From assembly GCA_017427485.1 (NCBI GenBank), contig JAFRSR010000177.1, positions 1 to 34,764 of the forward strand: a stretch of 34,764 nt of DNA, read 5' to 3'. This stretch comes from Kiritimatiellia bacterium. GTDB taxonomy: Bacteria; Verrucomicrobiota; Kiritimatiellia; RFP12; UBA1067. The translations under genes were made by a program, and so were the position numbers. The notes beneath the pieces were generated by a model. That model was not told the origin of the DNA and did not search any database. It saw only the letters and a list, made by a program, of their open reading frames with translations. Below, piece after piece: positions 1-9,229 of the stretch; positions within the stretch are counted from its first letter, which is position 1, and each line of letters opens with the position of its first letter.

Positions 1-261
1 CGCGGGCGTTATGCCGCGCACCCGCGACAGCTCCGCCGCGTATATCTTCGAGACGTCCACGATCTCGTTGAGGCTGAACAGGTGCAGGAACTGCGAGAGC
101 ATCAGCAGGTACACCTGCGAGCTGTACGAGAACTTCCTCGCATTGACGTTCTCGCCCGATGCGATCTCCTCGATCTTCCATCCCGGAATGTGCTCTTGCA
201 CTATCTGGGCGAAACATGATATCATTCTCTTCCGCGTTGCCTTGGGCTTCTTGCTGCTCAT
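1..261 (-). CDS. IS4-like transposase, N-terminal part (runs off the left edge)
   Basis: Reading down from an ATG at 261, 87 codons stay open to the window edge. The start MSSKKPKATRKRM is basic and is followed by ISCFAQIVQEHIPGW and then KFSYSSQVYLLMLSQFLHLF-SLNEIVDVSK. This pattern of an aromatic/hydrophobic helix followed by 'SLNEIVD' resembles the DUF4372-type N-terminal domain of IS4-family transposases; the DDE catalytic core would lie outside the window. An AAGGA ribosome site sits 6-7 nt before the ATG, and a sigma70-like promoter lies upstream (295-324). I see no inverted terminal repeat, so the right end of the element is not fixed. The family call rests on pattern similarity of about 70 residues only; it could be another protein with a similar helical N-terminus. 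Confidence 0.6.
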   Translation of the reverse strand, partial: MSSKKPKATRKRMISCFAQIVQEHIPGWKIEEIASGENVNARKFSYSSQVYLLMLSQFLHLFSLNEIVDVSKIYAAELSRVRGITPA

Positions 262-294
262 CGCGTGTCCTTTCGTTTGTTGTGGAAGACACGA

Positions 295-324
295 ATTATA
301 CGCGATGTGCGCGGCCCAAGGCAA
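295..324 (-). promoter_or_regulatory. sigma70-like promoter for the transposase gene
   Basis: On the minus strand there is a perfect TATAAT -10 box (positions 300 down to 295) and, 18 bp upstream, TTGCCT (324 down to 319), which matches the -35 consensus at 4 of 6 positions. It is divergent from the promoter at 406-434. Confidence 0.5.
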
Positions 325-357
325 CGCGCTTTTCCCCGCGATCTCGCCTTAAGTGCC

Positions 358-382
358 AAAAAACGGGGGGGGGGCGTTTTTT
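358..382. repeat. Homopolymeric G tract framed by an A/T dyad
   Basis: AAAAAACG (358-365) and CGTTTTTT (375-382) are perfect reverse complements, and the bases between them are all G, giving an uninterrupted run of ten G from 365 to 374. The tract lies between the divergent promoters of the transposase and the first surface-protein gene, about 30 bp upstream of the latter's -35 box. Runs of this length are prone to slippage. Phase variation is possible but is only inferred. The rest of 262-523 holds only the two promoters and the ribosome site. Confidence 0.7.
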
Positions 383-405
383 TGAAAATATTCTCGGTTC
401 TGCTG

Positions 406-434
406 TTGACGGGTGCGGCGGCCTATGCTATTAT
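406..434 (+). promoter_or_regulatory. sigma70-like promoter of operon A (extended -10)
   Basis: TTGACG (406-411), a 17-bp spacer, then TATTAT (429-434), preceded by TGC so that it forms an extended -10. The same TGC-YATTATAT core recurs at the promoters ending at 10837 and 21425, which suggests one promoter class serves the secreted-protein operons. Confidence 0.75.
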
Positions 435-523
435 ATGCGGCGTTTTCGGGGCATGGTGTCCTGAAACTCTATGGGATAGTAGTGCTTGAAATCAGCAAAA
501 GTCAAAGAAGGTGAGGGACAACC

Positions 524-3520
524 ATGACGAATGGGTTCAACGTGTTGCGGCGACTGGCGGGGAACGTGACAGTCCCTCTGGCGGCGGTGTGTCTGGGCGC
601 GCGGGCCGACTTCACCAACGAGTTCGTCGTCGCGGACGGCAGCTTCCACGACGCGGCGAACTGGAGCTCGAACGCTGTGCCGGACTCGACCATGCGCGCG
701 CATATCACGAGCAACAACACGGCGCGCATTTCGTCCGACGTGTCGGTTGACAGGCTCGGCGTGGGCGTGGTCGGAAACGGCACGGTCATCCAGACGGGCG
801 GCAATGTGCGCATGACCGCCGTTAACAACGGAGGCTCAAACGTCAACTCGGCGGCGTCGTTCTACCTGAGCGGTGCTGATCGGTATGATTCCGCAGCTGT
901 CGCAACATCCTCTCGCTATGCGCTCTACCACCTTGTCGGCGGAACGGTGGACGTCGGATCCTACTACTGCCACATCGGCCAGCATCGCGACGACAGAAAC
1001 TCGAGCGAGGGCGTGCTGCGCATCACGGGCGGTTCGTTCACCTCGCGGAGGTGGACGGCCATCGGACGGTTTACCGAACATAGCCACGGGCATTTGCTGG
1101 TGGAGGACGAAGGAACGATGACCGTGACGCAAGAAGGCCTCAACGTCGGCGAGTCGGGTAGCGGTGCGTTGACGGTGAGGAACGGCGGCGAGTTGACCGT
1201 GAACGCGCCGATCACTTTTGCCGCGGACGGCAGCGTCAGCGTGGGACGCGGCTACGTGCTGGACGGCGGGCGCGTGACGGGGGCGCAGTTCCGCGGCATT
1301 GACGGAAAGGGCAAGCAGAAGGGGCTGTTCGTGGACGGCGGCATCCTCTCGCCCGACTGCTCGGCGATTGCCAACTCCCGTACCAACTGGATCACGGGAC
1401 TGCCCGCGCTCAATGTCGGTTCACGCGGCGCAATCTTCGACACGGCCGGGCGCGACGCAAGCGTTCCGCAGGTCCTCACCGTGGCGGACGTGCCGGAACG
1501 GCTCGCGACGGACAACCTCGTCCACCGCTGGAGCTTCAACGGCGACCTCACCGACTCCGTCGGCAACCAGAACGCGACGGCCGTGAATGCCAACTTCACC
1601 GACTTTGCCTCCTGCACCATTCCTGGCGGTGCCAAGGGTACCGGTTATATCGACCTCGGTTCGGACATTCTTCCGAAGGATGGATCCGGCGTGACGCTGG
1701 AAATCTGGGCAACCCAGCTCTCGGCGCAGAAATATTCCCGCGTGTTTGAAATTGGCTACGATCTGACGAAAACGATGTCGATGGCGTGGAGTACGGATAC
1801 GAACATCAACCAGGACCGCATCGGCATCACCTACAAGACCGGCAGCGACAAAGGCGAATTCTACGATGTCAGCAAGACGGGTCCGTACACGCTCGGCATC
1901 CAGTACCACATCGCATGGGTGTTCACGCCGCCGGCTGCGGCGGGGGGCGCGTGGACGATTACCGTGTACAAGCACGACGCCATGACGGGCGCGCTGCTCA
2001 AGTCCCACGTCTACTCGCCGCCGGCCGGCTGGACGCTCCCCGCCGCGCCCCAGAACAGCTGCTGGCTGGGCCACTCTACGTACGGCGACAACGACGCGGC
2101 CGCGACCTTTGACGAGGTGCGCGTGTGGAAGACTGCGCTCACCGAGGAGGAGCTGGCCGCGAGCGTGCGGCTCGGCCCCGACACGACGTTCGGCGCGCCC
2201 GGCGCGATCGTCAAGAGAGGCTCTGGACGTCTGGATCTGCTGGCCGCCACCAATGCGCTCGACGTGGTGGTGGAGGACGGCGTGCTCGCCGCCGGCACGG
2301 GCCGCGCGACGCCGCTCGTGCACCGCTGGACGTTCAACAACGGAGATTTGACGGACAAGGCGGGCGGTGGCAAGAACGCCTGGATCGTCAACCCCACCGC
2401 CTCCGGCAAGGCAATCGTCTCGAACGCCACGTCCATTACCCTCCCGGGCGGCGCCAAGGGCACGGCCGGGCACATTGAGTTGGGAAAGGACATCCTGCCG
2501 AGCGACGGGGGGCCGTTCACGCTTGAACTCTGGGCCACGGTGCACGGTTCCGACTCGTGGATTCGCGCCTTCACCTTCGGCAGGGGGGACGCCGACAACA
2601 ACAAGTTCATGATGGCGTGGAACAGAGGTGGGGATATTGCTCGGAGCTTCCTTGGGGTGACGGTACTACTCAGCAATGGACAGCATCCCGATTACTTGAC
2701 TGAAGACCTCGCGCCCTTCACCCGCGGCACGGAATACCACATCGCGATCACGATGACGTATGACACGTCGGCCGAACGGTGGCGGGTGACGGGCTACAAG
2801 CAGGACGCCACGACCGGGCAGACGCTGAAATCGGGAACGTTTCTTGTGGACAACGCAAGCTGGTCGCCGGCCCAGTTGGCCCAGGACGTCTGCGCGCTCG
2901 GCTACTCGACCGGAAACGACAACGACGCCTACGCAAGCTACAACGAAATGCGCGTGTGGTCGATTGCGCTCACCGAGGATCAGCTGACGCAACATGCGTT
3001 GCTGGGGCCGGACACGGTCCCCGACTATTCGGCGGAGAGCACGACGGTGGCGGCGCCCCTTTCCGCATCCGCACGGCTCGACGTGCGCGCGAGCGCGTTC
3101 CTCGACTTGTGCAACGGCACGAACACGGCGACGTCGTTGACGGGCGAAGGCACCGTGATGAACGGCATGTTCACGGCCACGGACGGCATCCGGCCCGGGA
3201 ACGGCGGGGCGTCCGGCACGCTGAAACTCGTGAACGGCGCGGCGCTCGGCGGCCCGCTCGTCATTGCCCCGGCCGCGGACGGCACGTGCGGCGCGCTGGA
3301 GGCCGATGGCGCGCTCGACCTCTCGGGGCTTGACCTCACGATCTCGGACGGATACGCGCTAAAGGCCGGTGTCACGTACACGCTCGCCACATGTGCGCCC
3401 GGACAGCTGACGGGAACGTTCAGGAGCGTGCCCCGACTGTGTAACAGGGCCATCACGTACGACGTCGCCGCCGGAAAGGTGACGTGCAAGGTCGGTGGCT
3501 GCTACATCTTCTTCCGTTAA
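524..3520 (+). CDS. Giant secreted beta-strand protein with two LamG-like modules
   Basis: 998 aa, first gene of operon A. The N-terminus (MTNGFNVLRRLAGNV, then a hydrophobic stretch ending LGARA) looks like a Sec signal peptide. Residues about 30-320 are Gly/Asn/Thr-rich beta-helix-like sequence with repeated 'GGxLTV' strands, as in autotransporter-associated beta-strand proteins. Residues about 330-557 and 596-835 are two related concanavalin/LamG-like modules; both start LVHRW-x-FN, share a GGAKGT...LG-x-DILP stretch, and end with an RVW...ALTE...LGPDT strand, so they arose by internal duplication. The last residues, GCYIFFR, fit the C-terminal heptapeptide seen in three other proteins here. 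It probably binds or displays glycans at the cell surface; no catalytic residues are recognised. The stop is followed after 13 nt by the GH127 gene. Confidence 0.85.
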   Translation: MTNGFNVLRRLAGNVTVPLAAVCLGARADFTNEFVVADGSFHDAANWSSNAVPDSTMRAHITSNNTARISSDVSVDRLGVGVVGNGTVIQTGGNVRMTAVNNGGSNVNSAASFYLSGADRYDSAAVATSSRYALYHLVGGTVDVGSYYCHIGQHRDDRNSSEGVLRITGGSFTSRRWTAIGRFTEHSHGHLLVEDEGTMTVTQEGLNVGESGSGALTVRNGGELTVNAPITFAADGSVSVGRGYVLDGGRVTGAQFRGIDGKGKQKGLFVDGGILSPDCSAIANSRTNWITGLPALNVGSRGAIFDTAGRDASVPQVLTVADVPERLATDNLVHRWSFNGDLTDSVGNQNATAVNANFTDFASCTIPGGAKGTGYIDLGSDILPKDGSGVTLEIWATQLSAQKYSRVFEIGYDLTKTMSMAWSTDTNINQDRIGITYKTGSDKGEFYDVSKTGPYTLGIQYHIAWVFTPPAAAGGAWTITVYKHDAMTGALLKSHVYSPPAGWTLPAAPQNSCWLGHSTYGDNDAAATFDEVRVWKTALTEEELAASVRLGPDTTFGAPGAIVKRGSGRLDLLAATNALDVVVEDGVLAAGTGRATPLVHRWTFNNGDLTDKAGGGKNAWIVNPTASGKAIVSNATSITLPGGAKGTAGHIELGKDILPSDGGPFTLELWATVHGSDSWIRAFTFGRGDADNNKFMMAWNRGGDIARSFLGVTVLLSNGQHPDYLTEDLAPFTRGTEYHIAITMTYDTSAERWRVTGYKQDATTGQTLKSGTFLVDNASWSPAQLAQDVCALGYSTGNDNDAYASYNEMRVWSIALTEDQLTQHALLGPDTVPDYSAESTTVAAPLSASARLDVRASAFLDLCNGTNTATSLTGEGTVMNGMFTATDGIRPGNGGASGTLKLVNGAALGGPLVIAPAADGTCGALEADGALDLSGLDLTISDGYALKAGVTYTLATCAPGQLTGTFRSVPRLCNRAITYDVAAGKVTCKVGGCYIFFR

Positions 3521-3533
3521 GAGAGGAATCCAC

Positions 3534-6500
3534 ATGCAAAAGACAATCATCGGGACTCTCGTCGCCTTGCTGGCGGCGGGCGCGGTTGCGCGCGACTTCC
3601 CCATCGACATCCCGTCCATCCCCGACGTGCGGGTGACGGACGTCTTCTGGGGCGCGCGCATGGAGACGAACCGCCTCGTCACCGTCCCCGCCGCGCTCGA
3701 CCGCTACGAGCAGGCGGGGCGCCTCGACAACTTCCGCAACGCGGCCGCGCGCAAGCTCGGCATCCCCTACAACGGCAACTCCTTCGAGGACTCCGACCTC
3801 TACCGCATCCTGGAGGGGGCGTTCCTCGCCTGCCTCGCGCATCCCGATTCCAACCTCCAGGCGCGCGCCGAGGCCATCATCCCGATCATCGCCGCCGCGC
3901 AGGAGCCGGACGGCTACCTCTACACCGCCCACACGATCGACTGCGTGGGCAGGGAACGCAGGCGGGCCGGCCCGACGCGCTGGAGCAACCTGCAGGACAG
4001 CCACGAGCTCTACTGCATGGGCCAGCTCGTGGAGGCCGCCCTCGCGCACAAGGCGCTCACCGGCAAGAACGACCTGATGGACGTGATGTGGCGCAACGTG
4101 GACCTGATCTCGCGCACGTTCGGCAACGGACGCAGCCAGCTGAAGCGCGTCCCCGGGCACGAGTCGCCCGAGATCGCCCTGCCCAAGCTCTGGCGCTTCG
4201 CGCACGAACCGGCCACGATGGAGCTGATCAAAAACTTCATCGACTGGCGCGGCCGCGCCGACCTGCGTCCACTCTACGGCACGCCCGGCTCCACCGTGTT
4301 CGACGCCGCCTACTACCAGGACCACAAGCCCGTCCGCGAGCAGCGCGAGGCCGTGGGACACGCCGTGCGCGCCTGCTACCTCTACACGGGCATGGCCGAG
4401 ATGCTCGCGCTCACGGGCGACCAGACGCTCCGTCCTGCGCTCGACGCCATCTGGGAGAACGTGGTCGGCCGCAAGATGTACGTCACGGGCGGCGTGGGCG
4501 CGCACCACGCCGGCGAGAAGTTCGGCGCCGACTTCGAGCTGCCCAACGAGAAAGGATACCTGGAGACGTGCGCAACCCTCGCCAACGCGCTTTGGCAATT
4601 CCGCATGTTCCGCCTTGACGGCGACGCGAAGTACATCGACGTCTTCGAGCGCATCCTCCACAACAACTTCGCGGCGGGCGTCTCCATCGGCGGCGACGCG
4701 TTCTTCTACGTCAATCCCCTCGCCTCGCACGGAAACGTCACGCGCTGGCGCTGGCATGGCTGTCCCTGCTGCCCCGCCAACGTGGTGCGCATCATCCCGC
4801 AGCTCGGCACCTACGCCTACGCCACCGCGGGCGACACGCTCTACTGGAACCTCTTCATGGCAAGCGACGCCACGCTCCGCCTCAAGGGCGGTGACGTGAA
4901 GGTGCGCCAGACGAACAACGGCTATCCGTGGCGCGGGGACGGACTTGCGCTTGAAATTGACCCCGGCGCGCCGCGCGCGTTCGCCGTCAAGGTGCGCATC
5001 CCCGGCTGGGCGCGCGGCGCGTGCGTGCCGACGAAGCTCTACGAACAGGTCAACCCCGCGTCGCTCGACGAGGTGTCGCTTGCGGTCAACGGACAGCCCG
5101 TGGCGCTCGCGCTCGACAAAGGCTACGCGACGATTTCCCGCACGTGGACGCGCGGCGACCGCATCGAGCTCTCGCTCAAGATGACGCCGCGTTTCGTCCG
5201 CGCCGACGCGCGCGTGGCGGAGGACGTCGGCCGCCTCGCCGTAGAGCGCGGCCCCGTCGTCTATTGCGCCGAGGGCGTCGACAACGGCGGCCACGTGCTG
5301 AACAAGTACATCCCGGGGAGCCGCATTATGGAGAGCCGCCATCTTGGCGGCGACACAACCAACGTGACCATCTGCGGCCTTTCGCTCCCCGCCATCCGCC
5401 TGCCCGCCACGGCCCGCACGCGCGGCGTGCGCGCCGTCGCCGAAGCGCCAGCAACGCTCACGCTCGTCCCCTACTTCGCGTGGAGCCATCGCGGCGCGGG
5501 CGAGATGCAGACGTGGCTGCCGACCTCCGCCGACCTTGCCGAGCCTGCCTTCATCGGCAGGGCAAACGCCTCCCATTGCTGGAAATACGACACGCTCAAC
5601 GCCCTTACCGCCAGCCAGACCCCGTCCGACTCCGCGGGACGGAAATGCCTCCACTTCAGCTTCTGGCCGAACAAAGGCACGACGGAGTGGGTGCAGTACG
5701 ATCTGCCCTTGTCCGAGGAAATCCGCGACATGACGGTCTACTGGCTCGACGACGAGGCGACGAAGGGCGGTTGCCGTCTGCCGCAGAAGGTGACGGTCAA
5801 GGTGCGGCCTGCGAAGGACGCGCCGTGGCAGGCCGTCGAGGGCGCGACCGTCGAGATCGCCAAGGACCGGCCCTGCGCCATCCGTCTGCCCAAGGCCGTG
5901 ACGGCGCAGGCTATCCGTCTCGAGATCGTTCTCCGTCCCGATGTCTCCGCCGGACTCCTCGGCTGGTCGCTCGCCGGCGCGCCACCCGCCGCCGTGCCGC
6001 CCGAGAAGATGAAGGAAATCTACGAGACGGTCAAGACGCCGTACAAACGCGGCATGGTGCTGACGCCCGAGAAGGGCGAGATGCTCGACAACCCGAGCGT
6101 GTTCCGCCACAAGGACGCCTGGTACATGATCTTCATCCGCTTCGACGGCAAGGGCTACGAGACGCATCTCGCGAAGTCGGACGACCTCATCCGCTGGCAG
6201 CGCCTCGGCTGCATCTTCCAACGCGGCGAGAAGGGCGCATGGGACGCGTCGCAGGCCGACGGCTGGCCGTCGCTCGCCGACACGCGCTGGGACGGTCCGA
6301 ACACGCTCAACACCTTCAACGGACGCTACTGGATGATGTACCTCGGCGGCGCGAAGGACGGCTACGAGACGGATCCGCTCTCCACGGGCGTCGCCTGGAC
6401 GGACGATCCGTCCGCCGTGAAGCAGTGGACTCGCTGCGCGGGCAACCCCGTGCTGCAGTCGTCCGACCCGGCAGCCCGCGCCTTCGAGCGCGCGACGATC

Positions 6501-6971
6501 TACAAGCACTTCACCGTGGAGGACCCGTCCCGCGCATGCGGCGGGCGGTTCGTCAACTTCTACAACGCCGCCGACAAGGTCTCGCACCGTGAGACGATCG
6601 GCATGGCGGTTTCGGACGACATGCTCCACTGGCGGCGCGTGGGGGACGTGCCCGTGATTGAGAACGGCGACCCGAAGAGACATTCCATTTCGGGCGACCC
6701 GATGTTCCGCCGCATCGGCGACCTCTGGGTGATGTTCTACTTCGGCTACCAGTGGAGACCCGGCGGCGCGTTCGACACGTTCGCCTGCTCCTACGACCTG
6801 AAGCACTGGACGAAGTGGGACGGCGAGCCGCTCATCAAGCCTTCCGCCGACTTCGACCGCGGACATGCCCACAAGCCGTGGGTGTTGAAGCATAACGGTG
6901 TGGTCTACCACTACTACTGCGCCGTTGGCAGCAAGGGTCGCGGCATCGCCCTCGCCACCTCCGCACCCTGA
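3534..6971 (+). CDS. GH127 beta-L-arabinofuranosidase fused to a CBM-like domain and a five-bladed beta-propeller
   Basis: 1145 aa. The start at 3534 follows a GAGAGGAA ribosome site and opens a clear signal peptide (MQKTIIGTLVALLAAGAVA, cleaved before RDFP). Residues about 25-640 match GH127: 'DVFWGARMETNR', 'NGNSFEDSDLYR', 'LQDSHELYCMGQL', then E344-T-C346 and CPCCP with C412/C413. In characterised GH127 enzymes the Glu/Cys and Cys-Cys positions bind zinc and supply the cysteine nucleophile, so the active site appears intact. Residues about 673-815 resemble a discoidin (F5/8 type C) carbohydrate-binding fold. Residues about 830-1145 resemble the GH43/GH32/GH117-like five-bladed propeller ('LDNPSVFRHKDAWYMIF', 'ISGDPMFRRIGDLWVMFYF'). 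The enzyme is likely periplasmic or surface-bound, removing arabinofuranose. The propeller may be a second active site or only a binding module. The next gene starts 5 nt after the stop. Confidence 0.88.
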   Translation: MQKTIIGTLVALLAAGAVARDFPIDIPSIPDVRVTDVFWGARMETNRLVTVPAALDRYEQAGRLDNFRNAAARKLGIPYNGNSFEDSDLYRILEGAFLACLAHPDSNLQARAEAIIPIIAAAQEPDGYLYTAHTIDCVGRERRRAGPTRWSNLQDSHELYCMGQLVEAALAHKALTGKNDLMDVMWRNVDLISRTFGNGRSQLKRVPGHESPEIALPKLWRFAHEPATMELIKNFIDWRGRADLRPLYGTPGSTVFDAAYYQDHKPVREQREAVGHAVRACYLYTGMAEMLALTGDQTLRPALDAIWENVVGRKMYVTGGVGAHHAGEKFGADFELPNEKGYLETCATLANALWQFRMFRLDGDAKYIDVFERILHNNFAAGVSIGGDAFFYVNPLASHGNVTRWRWHGCPCCPANVVRIIPQLGTYAYATAGDTLYWNLFMASDATLRLKGGDVKVRQTNNGYPWRGDGLALEIDPGAPRAFAVKVRIPGWARGACVPTKLYEQVNPASLDEVSLAVNGQPVALALDKGYATISRTWTRGDRIELSLKMTPRFVRADARVAEDVGRLAVERGPVVYCAEGVDNGGHVLNKYIPGSRIMESRHLGGDTTNVTICGLSLPAIRLPATARTRGVRAVAEAPATLTLVPYFAWSHRGAGEMQTWLPTSADLAEPAFIGRANASHCWKYDTLNALTASQTPSDSAGRKCLHFSFWPNKGTTEWVQYDLPLSEEIRDMTVYWLDDEATKGGCRLPQKVTVKVRPAKDAPWQAVEGATVEIAKDRPCAIRLPKAVTAQAIRLEIVLRPDVSAGLLGWSLAGAPPAAVPPEKMKEIYETVKTPYKRGMVLTPEKGEMLDNPSVFRHKDAWYMIFIRFDGKGYETHLAKSDDLIRWQRLGCIFQRGEKGAWDASQADGWPSLADTRWDGPNTLNTFNGRYWMMYLGGAKDGYETDPLSTGVAWTDDPSAVKQWTRCAGNPVLQSSDPAARAFERATIYKHFTVEDPSRACGGRFVNFYNAADKVSHRETIGMAVSDDMLHWRRVGDVPVIENGDPKRHSISGDPMFRRIGDLWVMFYFGYQWRPGGAFDTFACSYDLKHWTKWDGEPLIKPSADFDRGHAHKPWVLKHNGVVYHYYCAVGSKGRGIALATSAP

Positions 6972-6976
6972 ATGAC

Positions 6977-9202
6977 ATGGTGAACATGAAACGTGTTTTT
7001 GTCGGTCTCGGCATGTGCGTCGGCTTGGCGGCGGGGGCGCAGCCGTCGGCGGGCCTGCTCGGCCCTGCGCGGCTGGAGGTTTCCGAGCCTTCCGCCGAGG
7101 AGTTTGTGGATCGGGCCAAGGCCGCGCCGTCGCTGATGTTCCGCGCGGCGGACCTGCCGGACATCCGCAGGCGGCTGGCCGAGGATCCCGACGCCAAGGC
7201 GTGGTGGGAGGGCTTTCGCAGGGCGTTAGACGCGAACATCGCGAAGGGCGTGAAGGTGCCGCCGTGCGGCGCGCAGTGGTATCACTGGTACAGCTGCCGG
7301 AAGTGCGGCGCGCAACTCAGGGGCGAGTCGCCCACGCGCCACGTGTGCGCGAAGTGCGGCGAGGTGCATTCGGGCTGGCCGTACGACGACGCCTACTGGT
7401 TCCCGTTCCAGCACCGGTGCGGCGACATGGTGCGCGACGCGGGCGTCGCATGGGCGATCACGGGCGAGAGGCGCTACGCCGACGTTGCGAAGGGCCTGCT
7501 GCTCGACTACGCGAAGGTCTACCTGTCGTGGCCGAGGCACGACAACTGGGCGAAGGCCACGGACCGCAACCCGGACGCCGCGCGGGCGTTCTCGCAGGTG
7601 CTGGACGAGTCCGTGTGGATGATCGACCTGGTGCGCGGATTCGATGCGATCTCGGGCACGCTCACGGAGGAGGAGCGGCAGACGATCTTCGCACGCTTGT
7701 TCAGGCCTGCCGCCGACATCATCTACAAGCGCGACGACGTGGGGCGTCCGATACTCGGCAACCACCAGTGCTGGCACTTCTCGGCCTACGCGCTGGCGGC
7801 GCTCGTGATGGGGGACGTGGCGCGCGTGCGGGAGTCCATCGACGGGCTCTCCGGCTGGAAGTACCAGCTTTCCAGGGGCATCCTCGAAGACGGGTGCTGG
7901 TACGAAGGCGCCTGGGGCTACCAGTTCTACACGATGTCGTCGCTGGCGCCGTACTTCACGGCGCTCCGCAACCTCGGCTACGAGCCGCCGGCGGCATTCA
8001 AGCGGCTCTTCGACTCGCCCTTCCGTCAGCTGGCCCCCGACTGGTTCCTGCCCGCGGTAAACGACACGGCCCGCGTGCGGTTCGCCCCGGGAGCGCTTGC
8101 GGACCTCTACGAGCAGGCGTGGACATGGTGGGGCGATCCGCAGCATGGCTGGTGGGTGGCCCAGCAGCCGCGTCGGACGATGGCGTATGCGCTCTGGGGA
8201 CGGCCCGCGCGGAAGGACGCCGCATTCACGCCGCCTGCCTCTCGGAACTTCGGAGGCATCGGCCTCGCGGTCCTTCGCAGCCGCTCGCCGGCGGCGAAGG
8301 GGCCGTTGCCCGACAACATGCTGGCCATGGACTACGGGCCGCATGGCGGCTGGCACGGCCACCACGACAAGCTCCAGCTGCTGCTTTGGGGCCGCGGACG
8401 GATGTGGGGGGAGGACCCCGGCTGCATCGCCTACGGCAATCCGCGCCACTGGGGCTGGTACCGCTCCACGCTCGCGCACAACACGCTGGCGATGGACGGT
8501 AGGAACCAGGCGCCCGCGCAAGGGCGGCTGGTCGGCTACGCCGCCGACGGGAACGCCGCCGTGGTGGCGGCGGACTCGGGCGGGGCGTATCCCGGTGCGA
8601 CGGTCAGGCGCGCCACGGCGCTGGTCGACGACATCGTGCTGGACTTCGCCGAAGCGCGCGCGGATTCGGCGCACGAGTGGGAGTGGGCGTTCCATGCGCG
8701 CGGAAAGCAGGAAACGTCCGTGACGAACGGCGTGGCGGTGCAAACCACGCCGCCGGAGATTGACGTGCGCGACCGCGTCAAGGTGGAGGCGGCCCAGAAC
8801 ATGGACCACTGGCTGTGGGTGGAGGACGTGCGCGAGGGCGCGCACGACGGCATGTGGCACTCGGTCTGGCGGCAGGGCGGCGATGCGCTGCATCTGTTCC
8901 AGAAGTCGCCCGCTGGCATGCTGCGCACGGGCACGGGGCCTGCACAGCCGCCGCCAGAGAAGTTTCGCCTCGCGGTGAACCGCGTGAAGGGCGGACGGCA
9001 TCTTGCCTTCCGCACGGTGATGACGCTCGACGGATCGGCGGATGTGCAGATCGGCGACGAGATCGCACGGAACGGCTGGCGCGGCTTCTCGGCGACTGTG
9101 GGCGGGCGGCGTTTTGAGCTGACGATCAACGGCGAGAACGTGCGGCTCGTGGAGAAGGACGGAACGGGCAAGGCTGTGCGCGATTTGGCAGCCAAGAGAT
9201 GA
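6977..9202 (+). CDS. Heparinase II/III-like polysaccharide lyase, secreted
   Basis: 741 aa from the ATG at 6977; an ATG at 6986 (MKRVFVGLGMCVGLAAGAQ) gives a tighter signal peptide and has GGTGA just before it, so the true start may be 9 nt later. The N-terminal half is an alpha-helical toroid with 'GNHQCWHFSAYAL' (N262, W266, H267). The C-terminal half carries the heparinase II/III signature H456-GGW-H460-G-H462-H463-D464, then 'EDPGCIAYGNP' and 'STLAHNTLAMDG', which in the family hold the metal-binding and catalytic histidines/tyrosine. A four-cysteine knuckle (CRKCG...CAKCG, about residues 105-130) is an extra structural zinc site. The substrate is probably a uronic acid-containing glycan; alginate, heparin-like and pectin-like targets cannot be separated from sequence. 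It is the last gene of operon A. Confidence 0.85.
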   Translation: MVNMKRVFVGLGMCVGLAAGAQPSAGLLGPARLEVSEPSAEEFVDRAKAAPSLMFRAADLPDIRRRLAEDPDAKAWWEGFRRALDANIAKGVKVPPCGAQWYHWYSCRKCGAQLRGESPTRHVCAKCGEVHSGWPYDDAYWFPFQHRCGDMVRDAGVAWAITGERRYADVAKGLLLDYAKVYLSWPRHDNWAKATDRNPDAARAFSQVLDESVWMIDLVRGFDAISGTLTEEERQTIFARLFRPAADIIYKRDDVGRPILGNHQCWHFSAYALAALVMGDVARVRESIDGLSGWKYQLSRGILEDGCWYEGAWGYQFYTMSSLAPYFTALRNLGYEPPAAFKRLFDSPFRQLAPDWFLPAVNDTARVRFAPGALADLYEQAWTWWGDPQHGWWVAQQPRRTMAYALWGRPARKDAAFTPPASRNFGGIGLAVLRSRSPAAKGPLPDNMLAMDYGPHGGWHGHHDKLQLLLWGRGRMWGEDPGCIAYGNPRHWGWYRSTLAHNTLAMDGRNQAPAQGRLVGYAADGNAAVVAADSGGAYPGATVRRATALVDDIVLDFAEARADSAHEWEWAFHARGKQETSVTNGVAVQTTPPEIDVRDRVKVEAAQNMDHWLWVEDVREGAHDGMWHSVWRQGGDALHLFQKSPAGMLRTGTGPAQPPPEKFRLAVNRVKGGRHLAFRTVMTLDGSADVQIGDEIARNGWRGFSATVGGRRFELTINGENVRLVEKDGTGKAVRDLAAKR

Positions 9203-9229
9203 TTGGGTGATGGACCGATTGCCGAGAAG

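Noticed and set aside
11..352. Plus-strand open frame over the transposase start
   Set aside because: It is antisense to the transposase N-terminus, which has a ribosome site, a promoter and family-like sequence; the plus frame has none.
3453..6911. An 1152-codon open frame on the minus strand opposite the GH127 gene
   Set aside because: It is Arg/Val/His-rich low-complexity antisense of a strongly supported enzyme gene, with no ribosome site or motif; high GC leaves few stops. The same applies to the long antisense frames at 1421-2545, 7226-9001, 14122-16743, 18028-19686, 24033-26171 and 27262-29430.
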